DNA of 54,704 nt from a virus. The stretch spans positions 1-54,704 of the IMG/VR virus record IMGVR_UViG_3300030105_002351. One strand, 5' to 3'. The notes under the pieces were generated by a model. The model did no database searches and was not told where the DNA came from. It worked only from the letters and a program-made list of their open reading frames with translations. Shown here piece after piece: positions 8,481 to 16,236 of this stretch. How positions within the stretch are numbered: the stretch's first letter is position 1; every line of letters begins with the position of its first letter. Both the position numbers and the translations under genes were made by a program.

Positions 8481-9509
8481 TTAAGACTCCTTTAATAATT
8501 GATTTGCATACATTTCAGGACTTATGCCAAGTTGTCGAGCTATTTTAACTTGAGTCTGATTTATACGAATTTGCGTGGGTTTTTTATTTCCGCTATCCCT
8601 CGATGCGGATGCAACAACTGTTGAAGGTTGTCGTTTTGGTGTTGTATACCCTTGTGAAGATTCTGCTTCATTTACAGGTTGTACACCGAAAAAGTTAGGA
8701 AATTGACCTTTCATTGCTGAATCAACTTCTTTGTAATATTGTTGTGATTTACTAGCTGGGTCTACTCCCTTTGCCTGTAGAGATTGATCTACATACATTG
8801 CAAAAGATGTCATTTCCTTATGTGCTGGATCAGTTCCCATAAACCAAGGATTCCTTGATGACCATGCTTGCATATCTGGATCAAGCTGTGGTTTCTGTGG
8901 CTGAATAGGCTGCACAGGCATTTTATTAACAACTTCTTGTTGTACATTTGCTGCCATTGAAGAAGATTGTTGTTCTGCAAGCGTTGCTCTTGATAACAAC
9001 TCTTGTGCTTTTGACATTTCATCAGCATTGCCTTCTTCGTATGCTTTTTTGAAAGAATCTTGAGCGTTTTGTTTTGCCCATAAAGCGTTGTTATATGCTT
9101 GTTTATTTAATACTTCACCGCCTTGTTCAACCATAGCTTGCAGCTTTTGGTTTTCAGACATTACAGTTTGTAATCTTGTAATTGCTTCTTTGGATTCTCT
9201 TGCAGCAGCTTCTTTAGCTCTGCGTTCTTCATGATACTCGTATTTAATTTTTGCTATTCTATCAGCAGCTCGCTTCGAGTAATTTTCTATTTCTTTGTCT
9301 ACTGTTTCATCATCGACTTCAGGCGAAGCATCTTCTGCTTTTGCAGGTCTACGATCAGCTTCAGGTGTGTCATCAACTACTTCTACCTCAAGACCTTCTG
9401 GAATTTTATTGTCAATTTCTACTGACTTACCAAAAAATTTGTCTTCTGTAGTTTGTTGTTTTGTTTCTTGAACAACTGGTTCTTCATTTATAATTTCTGT
9501 TTTACTCAT
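8481..9509 (-). CDS. Capsid scaffolding protein
   Basis: A 342-residue acidic, Gln/Glu/Ala-rich protein with long predicted coiled-coil segments (residues about 80-190, including RAADRIAKIKYEYHEERRA) and no hydrophobic core pattern. It ends with a basic, helix-forming segment (TQVKIARQLGISPEMYANQL) typical of the capsid-binding end of scaffold proteins. It lies between portal and capsid genes, the usual scaffold position. The start overlaps the upstream GroES-like gene by 4 bases. The scaffold assignment comes from composition, coiled coil and synteny. Confidence 0.7.
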   Translation of the reverse strand: MSKTEIINEEPVVQETKQQTTEDKFFGKSVEIDNKIPEGLEVEVVDDTPEADRRPAKAEDASPEVDDETVDKEIENYSKRAADRIAKIKYEYHEERRAKEAAARESKEAITRLQTVMSENQKLQAMVEQGGEVLNKQAYNNALWAKQNAQDSFKKAYEEGNADEMSKAQELLSRATLAEQQSSSMAANVQQEVVNKMPVQPIQPQKPQLDPDMQAWSSRNPWFMGTDPAHKEMTSFAMYVDQSLQAKGVDPASKSQQYYKEVDSAMKGQFPNFFGVQPVNEAESSQGYTTPKRQPSTVVASASRDSGNKKPTQIRINQTQVKIARQLGISPEMYANQLLKES

Positions 9510-9907
9510 GCTCTCACCACTCCTGTAGGATCACTAACAACTGCTTCGACAGTATCGTCATTTATTAACCGAAACTCTTGTCCATACATTTTCATGCGAG
9601 TGCCTGAATAAGCTCTAAATACAACCCAATCTCCTTTTTTACACCAAGGACCATTTGGGAATCTATTACTATCTTGATAACACTCTGTACCTAGTTTTAA
9701 AACATAACCGCAAATATTACTGACTTCTTCATCTTTTACAGTTGAAGTTGCTTTGATGATGCCACCTTCAGTTTTTGTATCTGTTTTAGGCATAGCTATT
9801 AAAATCTTCCAGCCTTTAGGTTGAGGCAGTTGATTTTTAGCTTCATCGGTTAATTTAGGTATTTTTACGTTATCAATCTTATGTTTAGTAATGATTTTTG
9901 TATCCAT
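9506..9907 (-). CDS. GroES-like co-chaperonin
   Basis: A 133-residue protein whose core follows the Cpn10 layout: PKGWKILIAMPKTDTKTEGG (N-terminal strand and mobile-loop area), the strand VSNICGYVLKLGTEC, WCKKGDWVVFRAYSGTRMKM, and a final strand FRLINDDTVEAVV. GroES homologues form a lid on GroEL; phage versions, like T4 gp31, help fold the capsid protein, and this gene sits in the capsid-assembly cluster. The frame extends upstream to a TTG at 9964, overlapping the next gene. I prefer the ATG at 9907 (MDTKIITKHKIDN), though neither has a good ribosome-binding site. Confidence 0.7.
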   Translation of the reverse strand: MDTKIITKHKIDNVKIPKLTDEAKNQLPQPKGWKILIAMPKTDTKTEGGIIKATSTVKDEEVSNICGYVLKLGTECYQDSNRFPNGPWCKKGDWVVFRAYSGTRMKMYGQEFRLINDDTVEAVVSDPTGVVRA

Positions 9908-9938
9908 ATATATTTGCACGACTTTAGGAGTCGAGTTC

Positions 9939-10142
9939 CTATTTTTCCAAGTTCCTTTGAACAAAATCCAAAAGTTCTCGTTCTGCGAGGGCTAATCCCT
10001 CTATAATACCAGCCATTTTTTGATACTCGGAGAAGTCTTTACAAGCTCCTGTACTCATATGGTCAGCGTGATCGTTCATAAAAGTCCGAAGCTTTATTTT
10101 CATATGCTCGGATAATGATAGTTCTGTGCTAGCAATGTTCAT
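9939..10142 (-). CDS. Small conserved helical protein, unknown function
   Basis: A 67-residue acidic, helical protein with the segment MKIKLRTFMNDHADHMSTGA followed by CKDFSEYQKMAGIIEGLAL. Short proteins with this motif recur in marine phage head modules between portal and GroES-like genes. There is no membrane segment. It lies 33 bases downstream of the portal gene in the late operon. Function unknown. Confidence 0.5.
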   Translation of the reverse strand: MNIASTELSLSEHMKIKLRTFMNDHADHMSTGACKDFSEYQKMAGIIEGLALAERELLDFVQRNLEK

Positions 10143-10175
10143 ACATATTACTTTATGATTGCATTATTATTTCTT

Positions 10176-12644
10176 TTAACTATCTTCAAGCAAATCTTTA
10201 GCCAAGTCAACTCCTTTTAAAAAGTCATCTGTCGCTTTTTGATTATCTAACTGGTCTGCTTTTAATAATTCACTAGCAGCTTTAGAACCTATTTGCGCTC
10301 CAGCTATTTGTGTTTGAGATTTAATTCTTTCTCTTTCTATTGCATCTCTGTTAGCAGCTTTAGCAGCATCAAGTTGTAAACGCTTCTCACCTTCTTCTGC
10401 TCTACGCAATGCTTCTTGTTCTTTAATAGCTACTTCTTTTTCTTTAGCTTGTATTAGTGGGTCTTTTTGCATTTCTTGTACACGAAGTTTCTCTGCTCTT
10501 TGTTGAGAAGTACCTAGAACTCTTTGTGCTGCTTCTGCAACCAAGCTAGAAATTCGTTTTTCCATATCAGCAGGTAGCGGTTCACCAAGAGGCGGTAACT
10601 CAACACCAAGTTCTTTTTCAATGTCTTCTCTGTATTTCATTGTTAGATGTTCATTTACATAAGCAGATGCTGCTGCAAGAATACCTGCTGCGTTTGGACT
10701 TTTTTCTACTGTTTGCATTATTTCTTGGTTTTGCTGTACTGAAGCAATCACTTCAATGTGAGCATCGTGATCTTGATTAATAAATGCTTTAACAGGTTTG
10801 CCATTAATAAGATTTTGAACGGCTGATACTGGATCAACTGGTTTAATGTCGTTTTCGTCAGGAACTATTTCATCTACATCATTAATGCCTAACACTCCCA
10901 GCATTTGTCTATGTAGCTCTGGTAAGTTATACATATTAGGTGCTGTTTGTGACAATTGCATAGCAGCCTGATATTGCATAATTCTTTGAGCCATAGTTGC
11001 TGCATTAGGATCAGATACAGGCAGTACATCTATTTTTTTATCAAAGTCTTCTGCTTTAATAAATTCTTCTTCGTCTGTTTCATAAGGATAGGCTGGCTCT
11101 GTAAAGTCTCTAACAATGCCAACTAAAATATCAAATTCTTTTTTCATTGCTGCATGAAGCCTAGCTTGTACGGCACTCATTACTTTTTGATTTCTTTCCA
11201 TTAAAGCAAGAGTTGTACCTACAGGTGCTTGGCTATTCATATCAGATATTTTCATATCCGAAATGCTTGCAAAGCGTCTGCCTTCTTCTACAATATTTTG
11301 AAGCAACTGATACAAAGTTGCAGATGGTTCTTTGTAGGGTAAGAAAGCAATGTTGTCTCTTATAGCTCCACCTGGTACATCAACATCTCTAAATTCACCA
11401 GGCATAATAGGTGTATCATCACCTTTAATTCTAAGTCCTCTGGCTTTTAGTCCACCAGGTAAGTTAGATAAAGTGCCTGCATCTACAAGTTGTCTGAGGA
11501 TTGATGTTGCTGATTTAGCTAATCCACCTACCATATGTATTAAACCAAACCCATAAAACCCTAGACCTGGTAAGTATTGATAGTGAACGAAGTGCATTCT
11601 TCGTAATTTTTTAGGATCATCTTCAAAGTAGTTTCTACGAACACTAAGAATTTTGCCACTGGGAAAATCTATTGTTACTACATAAGGTATAGCAACCCCT
11701 GTTTCTTCTCCAGATTCATCGGTTTCTTCATAACCTTTTAGGTCTAAATCTACCTGCATTTCTAAAATAGTATGCGTGTTGTCATAATTATAAGTAGATG
11801 ATTCACCAGTAATTTCATCATACTTTTTGTCTATATCGTTGTAACTTCTTGAGCTATCAGGTAATTCTATGTCTTTATAGAATCCATTGACTTGCATTTT
11901 CCTAATAGAGTTAGAAGACTTACGCATAACATGGGTAGCTCTCTCACAAGTTTCTAGGTCACTTGCCCCATAATTAATAACAACATCTTCTGCTGGTATA
12001 AAGATAGAGCTAGGTCTATCTAAACTTGGATCAAAATATACTTTGCGAAACGCAGAACCTGCTAATGGTAAAGAAAATAACATTTTTTCAGTTTCTGTAC
12101 GATACTCAGACATTTCATGCGTGAGTAAATAGTTTAAGTAGTCTTCTACTCTTTGTGCTTGTTTTTGTTTGTCATCAGTCATTTTACCTACAATCTTTGT
12201 TCTAACTGGACCCTGTGCTGGAAACATTTCAGTAATAGATTGAGATTGAAAGCGTATGACTGCTTCACTAAGCATTGGATGAAATACACCACAAGCACCA
12301 GACCAAGGTGTAGTTTTTTCTTCTTGCTTTAACCCTAGCTGATCAAGCCCTTTAATGTAAGTTTCTTCCCAATCAGATCGTGATTCTTTATCGCCTTTAT
12401 ATGCGCTAATTAATTCATTGCCTAGCTCATTAAGTTTTTGATCATCCATAAATTCAGCTAGGTTTGAGTCAAAATCTTCATCACCTGCTTCTTTAGAATT
12501 AGGATCAAAATCAATAATCATCCCACCATCTTCTGTTTCTATTGAAACTGATTCTGGGTTTTCGATAGCAATGCTTATTGCTTCTGGAGATTCTTGCTCT
12601 ACTGTTCCTTCAATCGGAGTAGCTGGTTGTCTTTCGATTGCCAT
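10176..12644 (-). CDS. Portal protein
   Basis: An 822-residue protein directly downstream of the large terminase gene, in the size range of podovirus portals. The first 70 residues are very acidic. The core contains DKESRSDWEETYIKGLDQLG, TTPWSGACGVFHPMLSEAV and FVHYQYLPGLGFYGFGLIHM, followed by ADLAKSATSILRQL-type helices (here GGLAKSATSILRQLVDAGTL), a pattern typical of large podovirus portals. The last 130 residues are a long charged Ala/Glu/Arg/Lys coil (EKEVAIKEQEALRRAEEGEK), which could form the barrel seen above the P22 portal ring. It forms the dodecameric DNA entry channel and terminase dock. Confidence 0.85.
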   Translation of the reverse strand: MAIERQPATPIEGTVEQESPEAISIAIENPESVSIETEDGGMIIDFDPNSKEAGDEDFDSNLAEFMDDQKLNELGNELISAYKGDKESRSDWEETYIKGLDQLGLKQEEKTTPWSGACGVFHPMLSEAVIRFQSQSITEMFPAQGPVRTKIVGKMTDDKQKQAQRVEDYLNYLLTHEMSEYRTETEKMLFSLPLAGSAFRKVYFDPSLDRPSSIFIPAEDVVINYGASDLETCERATHVMRKSSNSIRKMQVNGFYKDIELPDSSRSYNDIDKKYDEITGESSTYNYDNTHTILEMQVDLDLKGYEETDESGEETGVAIPYVVTIDFPSGKILSVRRNYFEDDPKKLRRMHFVHYQYLPGLGFYGFGLIHMVGGLAKSATSILRQLVDAGTLSNLPGGLKARGLRIKGDDTPIMPGEFRDVDVPGGAIRDNIAFLPYKEPSATLYQLLQNIVEEGRRFASISDMKISDMNSQAPVGTTLALMERNQKVMSAVQARLHAAMKKEFDILVGIVRDFTEPAYPYETDEEEFIKAEDFDKKIDVLPVSDPNAATMAQRIMQYQAAMQLSQTAPNMYNLPELHRQMLGVLGINDVDEIVPDENDIKPVDPVSAVQNLINGKPVKAFINQDHDAHIEVIASVQQNQEIMQTVEKSPNAAGILAAASAYVNEHLTMKYREDIEKELGVELPPLGEPLPADMEKRISSLVAEAAQRVLGTSQQRAEKLRVQEMQKDPLIQAKEKEVAIKEQEALRRAEEGEKRLQLDAAKAANRDAIERERIKSQTQIAGAQIGSKAASELLKADQLDNQKATDDFLKGVDLAKDLLEDS

Positions 12645-12652
12645 GTAAAATC

Positions 12653-14149
12653 CTAATAATAATTTGCAGTTCGGTTATGTTCTAAAGGTTCATCTTCTTC
12701 ATCTGAATGCAATGGAATAAAACCACCTTGCCTAAATCTTAACAGAGCTTGCGTGGTGCTATCAACTAAATCATCATGTTCCATGTTAGGAAATCCAGCA
12801 AATTGTTCTATAACTTCTTCTGCCCATCTAGTTGAAGGAGCATATACAACACCTGACGCAAATAGGTCTGATACTGCATTTACCCTTGAAATTTTGTCAT
12901 TACCACGACTCGGTGTATATTCTTGTACTAAAATACCTATTGCCCTTAATTCAAAGATTAGAGGCATACCAGCAGCTTTTGCTTCAATGATACAAGCATC
13001 AGGACTGTATGCTTTATATTTTTCTAATGCCATCTTTTTAAGATCAGGAAACTCTAATCGTTCTTGATAAGCATCTATCAGTATAACATTAGGACACATT
13101 TGTCCTTCATCATCTTCTTTGTAAAAAACACCCCATGTAGTACAAGCAGAATAATCAGCTCTTTGATTTTTTAAAAAAGCTGTATCCCAAGATTGTATAA
13201 TAAACTCACAATTTGGTGGTTCTCTGCCTTCCCACGTTTTCCACCAATCTCTTTTGACTATTGCGCCTTCTTCGGAGGTGGGGTCTTGTTGGTATTGTGC
13301 CATCCATTTACTGTTAGGCAATTCAGCTTTCAGTGAAAGCAATTCATTTAGTTTCCAAAATTCTTCCCATAAAGGATTACCAGAAGGCATAATGGCTGGA
13401 AGTTCTATGACTTCCCACTGATCTGCACCACCACGTTTGATGCTTGCGTCTATTACTTGACCTGTTAGGTCTTTATTGTGCCATCGAGTCATTACAACAA
13501 CGATAGCTCCATTTGGCTGTAATCGCTGTCTAGGACCAGAGGTGTACCATTCATAGGTACGATTGAATACATTGATGTCTGAACTAGCCCCTTCTTGCTC
13601 TGAATGGGGGTCATCAATAATAAGAAGATCAGCACCTTTACCTGTTACCGCACCACCTACACCAATCGCAAAGTAGTCACCACCTTTGGAAGTGTTCCAA
13701 CGACCAGCAGCTTTACTGTCTGATTGTAGGCTAACGTCAGGAAATATGTTCTTGTAGTCTTGGCTATTAACAAGGTTTCTTACCTTACGACCAAAACCAA
13801 CAGCTAATTCTGCTGTGTGGGCTGTTTGTATAATTTTTTTGTTAGGATACTTGCCTAAGAACCAAGCAGGTAATAAATAAGAAGCAAACTCACTCTTAGT
13901 ATGTCTAGGTGGCATATTAATAATTAAACGCTTCAGCTCACCTTTAGCTACTCTTTCAAAAGCTTCAGCCATAATCTCATGATGTCTTCCATGAATGAAT
14001 GCTGACCAAACCTCTCCAACAAAATCCATAAAACTATCTTGACACTTTTCTCTGGACTTAGCTTTTTCTAGTTCTTGTAGCAAAACTAATATTTCTGCTT
14101 TCTGGGATTCAGATAAGTTCCCAACTTTGCTTAAAATACTCTTATCCAT
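12653..14149 (-). CDS. terL: Terminase large subunit
   Basis: A 498-residue terminase motor and nuclease. The ATPase domain has Walker A MPPRHTKS at residues 79-86, with preceding GRHHEIMAEAFERVAKGELK, and Walker B LLIIDDPHSE near residue 175. The motif VVVMTRWHNKDLTG is the terminase coupling region. The RNase H-like nuclease domain begins with QSWDTAF near residue 318 and continues through CIIEAKAAGMPLIFELR. It packages DNA into the prohead through the portal encoded 9 bases downstream. The length is normal for the family. No truncation is visible. Confidence 0.95.
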   Translation of the reverse strand: MDKSILSKVGNLSESQKAEILVLLQELEKAKSREKCQDSFMDFVGEVWSAFIHGRHHEIMAEAFERVAKGELKRLIINMPPRHTKSEFASYLLPAWFLGKYPNKKIIQTAHTAELAVGFGRKVRNLVNSQDYKNIFPDVSLQSDSKAAGRWNTSKGGDYFAIGVGGAVTGKGADLLIIDDPHSEQEGASSDINVFNRTYEWYTSGPRQRLQPNGAIVVVMTRWHNKDLTGQVIDASIKRGGADQWEVIELPAIMPSGNPLWEEFWKLNELLSLKAELPNSKWMAQYQQDPTSEEGAIVKRDWWKTWEGREPPNCEFIIQSWDTAFLKNQRADYSACTTWGVFYKEDDEGQMCPNVILIDAYQERLEFPDLKKMALEKYKAYSPDACIIEAKAAGMPLIFELRAIGILVQEYTPSRGNDKISRVNAVSDLFASGVVYAPSTRWAEEVIEQFAGFPNMEHDDLVDSTTQALLRFRQGGFIPLHSDEEDEPLEHNRTANYY

Positions 14150-14648
14150 TTACTGTCCTAATAAAAAGGGATTTATGAATTCAGTAATATGAAAAACAAA
14201 CCTATACCTGGTACATACTTACTAGGTATATATACCTACTAGGTAAACAAAAAAAAATAAAAACTTAATAAGTAAACATAGGTAGGCACTTACTGGGTAT
14301 ATACCTAATAGAAAGTATGTACTAGGTATAGAATCATACATGATGATAACATAATGCACCCCCTTCACAGCAAAAGCAACTGGTAAATTTGAAAAAAAAT
14401 AGGGTGGGGGGGCATAAAACATATTACCACTAAGGAAAAAACCAAAACAAACAAACAAAGCTAGCATAATGCTATATAAATAGGGGGGGTCTGTAAAAAG
14501 TAAGTGATATTACGAGCAGATTACTATGTATATATGATAGTCAAGTACTCGTTGCAAAAAAAGGGGGGTCGGGGTGGGCTTTTTATACCGAAAATCTGAG
14601 AAACTACCCGATACCCTATAAAACATATTCCTGAGAGCCAATACAGTC
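14150..14648. other. Non-coding block between terminase genes, repeats and G-runs
   Basis: About 500 bases without a believable gene separate the terminase subunit genes, which usually touch. The left part holds repeated palindromic sites around GGTATATACC. A 9-of-10 inverted repeat (14354-14363 with 14406-14415) encloses a half-copy of the ACTGGTAAA motif. The right part holds runs of seven or more G near 14406 and 14483, and GGGGGGTCGGGGTGGG near 14565. An open frame at 14222-14467 encodes only low-complexity hydrophobic sequence and I do not accept it. Candidates are a packaging start site, a replication origin or a control region. Confidence 0.6.
14221..14330. repeat. Cluster of GTATATAC-centred palindromes
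   Basis: TAGGTATATATACCTA (14223-14238) is a perfect 16-base palindrome flanked by direct repeats of ACTAGGTA (14221 and 14238). GGTATATACC recurs at 14296-14305, and ACTAGGTATA at 14321-14330. The related 26-base palindrome at 24807-24832 shows this is a genuine repeat family, perhaps binding sites for one dimeric protein. Confidence 0.65.
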
Positions 14649-15149
14649 CTATTGATTGTCGGCTAATAGTAGCTGAGATAGACGAGCCTCGATGTCCTGC
14701 TGTATATCGCTCGATGTTCTGCTATCTGATCGCTGTTCTATAACCTCGGTGAAAATGCCTGCACTTTTACCCAGCAAACCCAGAGCCGATATCCTTGCGC
14801 TATCTGATTCAGCAGTGGTCGCTTCAAGCTTTAACTGTTTAAGCACGAAGTCCTTAACTGACTGCTCTCTTATGAGTTCCTGACGTGCTGTATCTGCCCT
14901 TTTACGCTCAATTCCTGCCTCTATCCTTAGTGAACACTTAGGGTTCGCTAATAGCTTACAGGCTTCGACCTCCACCCATTGCGGAACCTTACCCTTGCTA
15001 TTGAGTGATACGTCATAGATTTCAGCGTATGCCTGCTTGTTCGACTCATACTTATTCTGAATGATTGCCTGACAAAATGCCTCCTGCTTTGCTGTCAATT
15101 TATCATTGCTGACCAGCTTCAATTTACCTTTACCTTTTTTCTTATCCAT
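14649..15149 (-). CDS. terS: Terminase small subunit
   Basis: A 166-residue protein with the small-terminase layout: a basic N-terminus (MDKKKGKGKLKLVSNDKL), then LTAKQEAFCQAIIQNKYESN, which is the start of the helix-turn-helix DNA-recognition domain, CKLLANPKCSLRIEAGIERK, and a helical oligomerisation and C-terminal region. It selects phage DNA for packaging with the large subunit. The frame extends upstream to a GTG at 15209, but that would place a TTTACTAGTAAA palindrome inside the gene, so I choose the ATG at 15149. Codons such as GCG, CGA and CTG are more frequent than in the structural genes to its left. Confidence 0.75.
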   Translation of the reverse strand: MDKKKGKGKLKLVSNDKLTAKQEAFCQAIIQNKYESNKQAYAEIYDVSLNSKGKVPQWVEVEACKLLANPKCSLRIEAGIERKRADTARQELIREQSVKDFVLKQLKLEATTAESDSARISALGLLGKSAGIFTEVIEQRSDSRTSSDIQQDIEARLSQLLLADNQ

Positions 15150-15168
15150 CGCTGATTCCAATTTATTA

Positions 15169-15180
15169 TTTACTAGTAAA
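15169..15180. promoter_or_regulatory. TTTAC-NN-GTAAA site upstream of terS
   Basis: TTTACTAGTAAA, a perfect palindrome, lies 20 bases upstream of the terS start and is followed on the plus strand by ATATATTT, as at most other copies. It could regulate terS. Confidence 0.5.
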
Positions 15181-15240
15181 ATATATTTCATGACCGCGTA
15201 ATTACTCACTTAATTATGGACTAATTGATCCTGATTTTTA

Positions 15241-15268
15241 ATGACTGCAATCAGCTATCAGGTATAAT
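15241..15268 (+). promoter_or_regulatory. Sigma70-like promoter for the MoxR operon
   Basis: A perfect TATAAT (15263-15268) lies 16 bases after ATGACT (15241-15246), which matches TTGACA at four positions. Two direct copies of ATGTTTAC (15267 and 15279) overlap the start region and could bind a regulator. Genes point away on both sides, so this is the natural promoter region. Confidence 0.55.
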
Positions 15269-15305
15269 GTTTACTAAAATGTTTACATAGTGATTTTTAT
15301 CAAGT

Positions 15306-15348
15306 AAAGTGGCTTTGCCACTTTCGGCAAACAACGACCTCGGAGGTC
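15306..15348 (+). promoter_or_regulatory. Leader with competing hairpins over ribosome-binding site
   Basis: AAAGTGGC and GCCACTTT form a perfect 8-base-pair hairpin (15306-15324). TTTGCC (15314-15319) can instead pair with GGCAAA (15326-15331), so the two structures exclude each other. A third hairpin GACCT-CGG-AGGTC (15336-15348) contains the Shine-Dalgarno bases of the gene at 15355. This looks like a translational control leader. Confidence 0.45.
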
Positions 15349-15354
15349 AATATT

Positions 15355-15813
15355 ATGAGTAACTATTACGAAGTAACTGCAACACTGGATGACTATGACG
15401 AAGTGCTATTCGGTAGCTATATATTGGCTGAAGCGAAGTCTGAATTGTATGTGATTAAACCTAGTGCAAAGCATGATGGATATAAGAATATCCGCATAGA
15501 AAGTCGAGATTGTCCTGATGCACCTGAATATGTTCGGGTACCCTTGCAATCAGTAAAATTAGGTGGCGAGTTTAAGCTGAAGCCTGACGCTGAGAATGTA
15601 TACACTAAAGATTATTATAATCGATATGCTACTGATCAATATGGCGATTTACGACCTAGCTATACCTGTACAAGAATATGGGATTCTAACCACGAATTGT
15701 ATCTACTGCCTAAACGGAAAGTGTATGTTTTAACATCACAATGTAAGAACAATCTAATTGGCGGAACAGGAAATTATGAATATCAGAATGCCTTATTTAA
15801 TGTAAAAACATAA
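15355..15813 (+). CDS. Uncharacterised protein, first gene of MoxR operon
   Basis: A 152-residue soluble protein, rich in Tyr and Asp, starting MSNYYEVTATLDDYDEVLFG and predicted to be mainly beta-structured. There is no known motif, no signal peptide and no membrane segment. The start is supported by GGAGGT seven bases upstream. The stop codon is followed within two bases by the first hammerhead ribozyme, so this gene's mRNA would end in the ribozyme's 5' cleavage product. Function unknown; being first in the MoxR/VWA operon suggests it acts with, or is a target of, that system. Confidence 0.6.
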   Translation: MSNYYEVTATLDDYDEVLFGSYILAEAKSELYVIKPSAKHDGYKNIRIESRDCPDAPEYVRVPLQSVKLGGEFKLKPDAENVYTKDYYNRYATDQYGDLRPSYTCTRIWDSNHELYLLPKRKVYVLTSQCKNNLIGGTGNYEYQNALFNVKT

Positions 15814-15814
15814 A

Positions 15815-15876
15815 TTCTCACTCTGACGATCTGGATTAGTGATCTAGTGAAACCGACTTAGGTCGGTAAGTGAAAA
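15815..15876 (+). ncRNA. Type I hammerhead ribozyme, copy 1
   Basis: The spacer folds as a hammerhead. Stem I is TCACT (15818-15822) with AGTGA (15869-15873). The core CTGACGA is at 15823-15829. Stem II is CTGGA / TCTAG (15831-15835, 15843-15847). GAAA is at 15849-15852. Stem III is CCGAC / GTCGG with loop TTAG (15853-15866), closed by A52-U67. The cleavage triplet is GUA, so the predicted cut is between 15868 and 15869, leaving a 29-base leader for the next gene. The first pair of stem II is a U-U mismatch instead of the usual G-C, which could slow cleavage. Copy 2 shows compensatory changes. Confidence 0.85.
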
Positions 15877-15897
15877 CTAAAACAATGAGGTTATATT

Positions 15898-16143
15898 ATG
15901 AAATTAGCAACGAAGGAAAAAACTAGGATTGATACTTTTACAAGTGAATTATTCAGAAATTATACAGGCGTAAGTGATCAATGCAGTTTTGAGGAATTAA
16001 CTGGTTTAGCAATGGATTTCATTATTACGATACATAACGATTTTGAAGGTTTAAGTATAGATTATGATGCCATTGAATATGCTCATAATTATTTAGGGCA
16101 GGAAGGTTTAACGCAGGGTGACTTGCCAAACGACCTTAATTAA
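15898..16143 (+). CDS. Small uncharacterised acidic protein
   Basis: An 81-residue acidic, helical protein (MKLATKEKTRIDTFTSELFR...) preceded by a GAGG ribosome-binding site nine bases upstream. There are no motifs, membrane segments or cysteine clusters beyond a single Cys. It is flanked by two hammerhead ribozymes, one ending 22 bases before its start and one beginning two bases after its stop, so it would be released as a separate single-gene mRNA. That unusual packaging implies its dosage matters. Function unknown. Confidence 0.6.
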   Translation: MKLATKEKTRIDTFTSELFRNYTGVSDQCSFEELTGLAMDFIITIHNDFEGLSIDYDAIEYAHNYLGQEGLTQGDLPNDLN

Positions 16144-16144
16144 A

Positions 16145-16203
16145 TTCACTCTGACGATCTGGGTTGGTGACCTAGTGAAACCCTCGCTAAGAGGGTAAGT
16201 GAT
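16145..16203 (+). ncRNA. Type I hammerhead ribozyme, copy 2
   Basis: Same fold as copy 1. Stem I is TCACT / AGTGA (16146-16150, 16198-16202). The core CTGACGA is at 16151-16157. Stem II is CTGGG / CCTAG (16159-16163, 16171-16175). GAAA is at 16177-16180. Stem III is CCCTC / GAGGG with loop GCTAA (16181-16195). The predicted cut is after A16197, giving the MoxR mRNA a 39-base leader. Against copy 1, one stem II pair changes A-U to G-C, and three stem III pairs change on both sides while pairing is kept; the core is unchanged. The U-U mismatch at the first stem II position is also kept. Confidence 0.85.
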
Positions 16204-16219
16204 AACTTAAATATAAAAC

Positions 16220-16232
16220 GACCTTGGAGGTC
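16220..16232 (+). promoter_or_regulatory. Shine-Dalgarno hairpin before MoxR gene
   Basis: GACCT-TGG-AGGTC forms a 5-base-pair stem that includes the ribosome-binding site. The same design occurs at 15336-15348 and 17416-17428 with different loop bases (CGG, TGG, AGG), which suggests a selected structure. Confidence 0.5.
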
Positions 16233-16236
16233 AAAA

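Noticed and set aside
14222-14467. 81-residue open frame between the terminase genes
   Set aside because: It is low-complexity and hydrophobic, lacks a ribosome-binding site, and overlaps palindromes and G-runs, so the openness reflects base composition.
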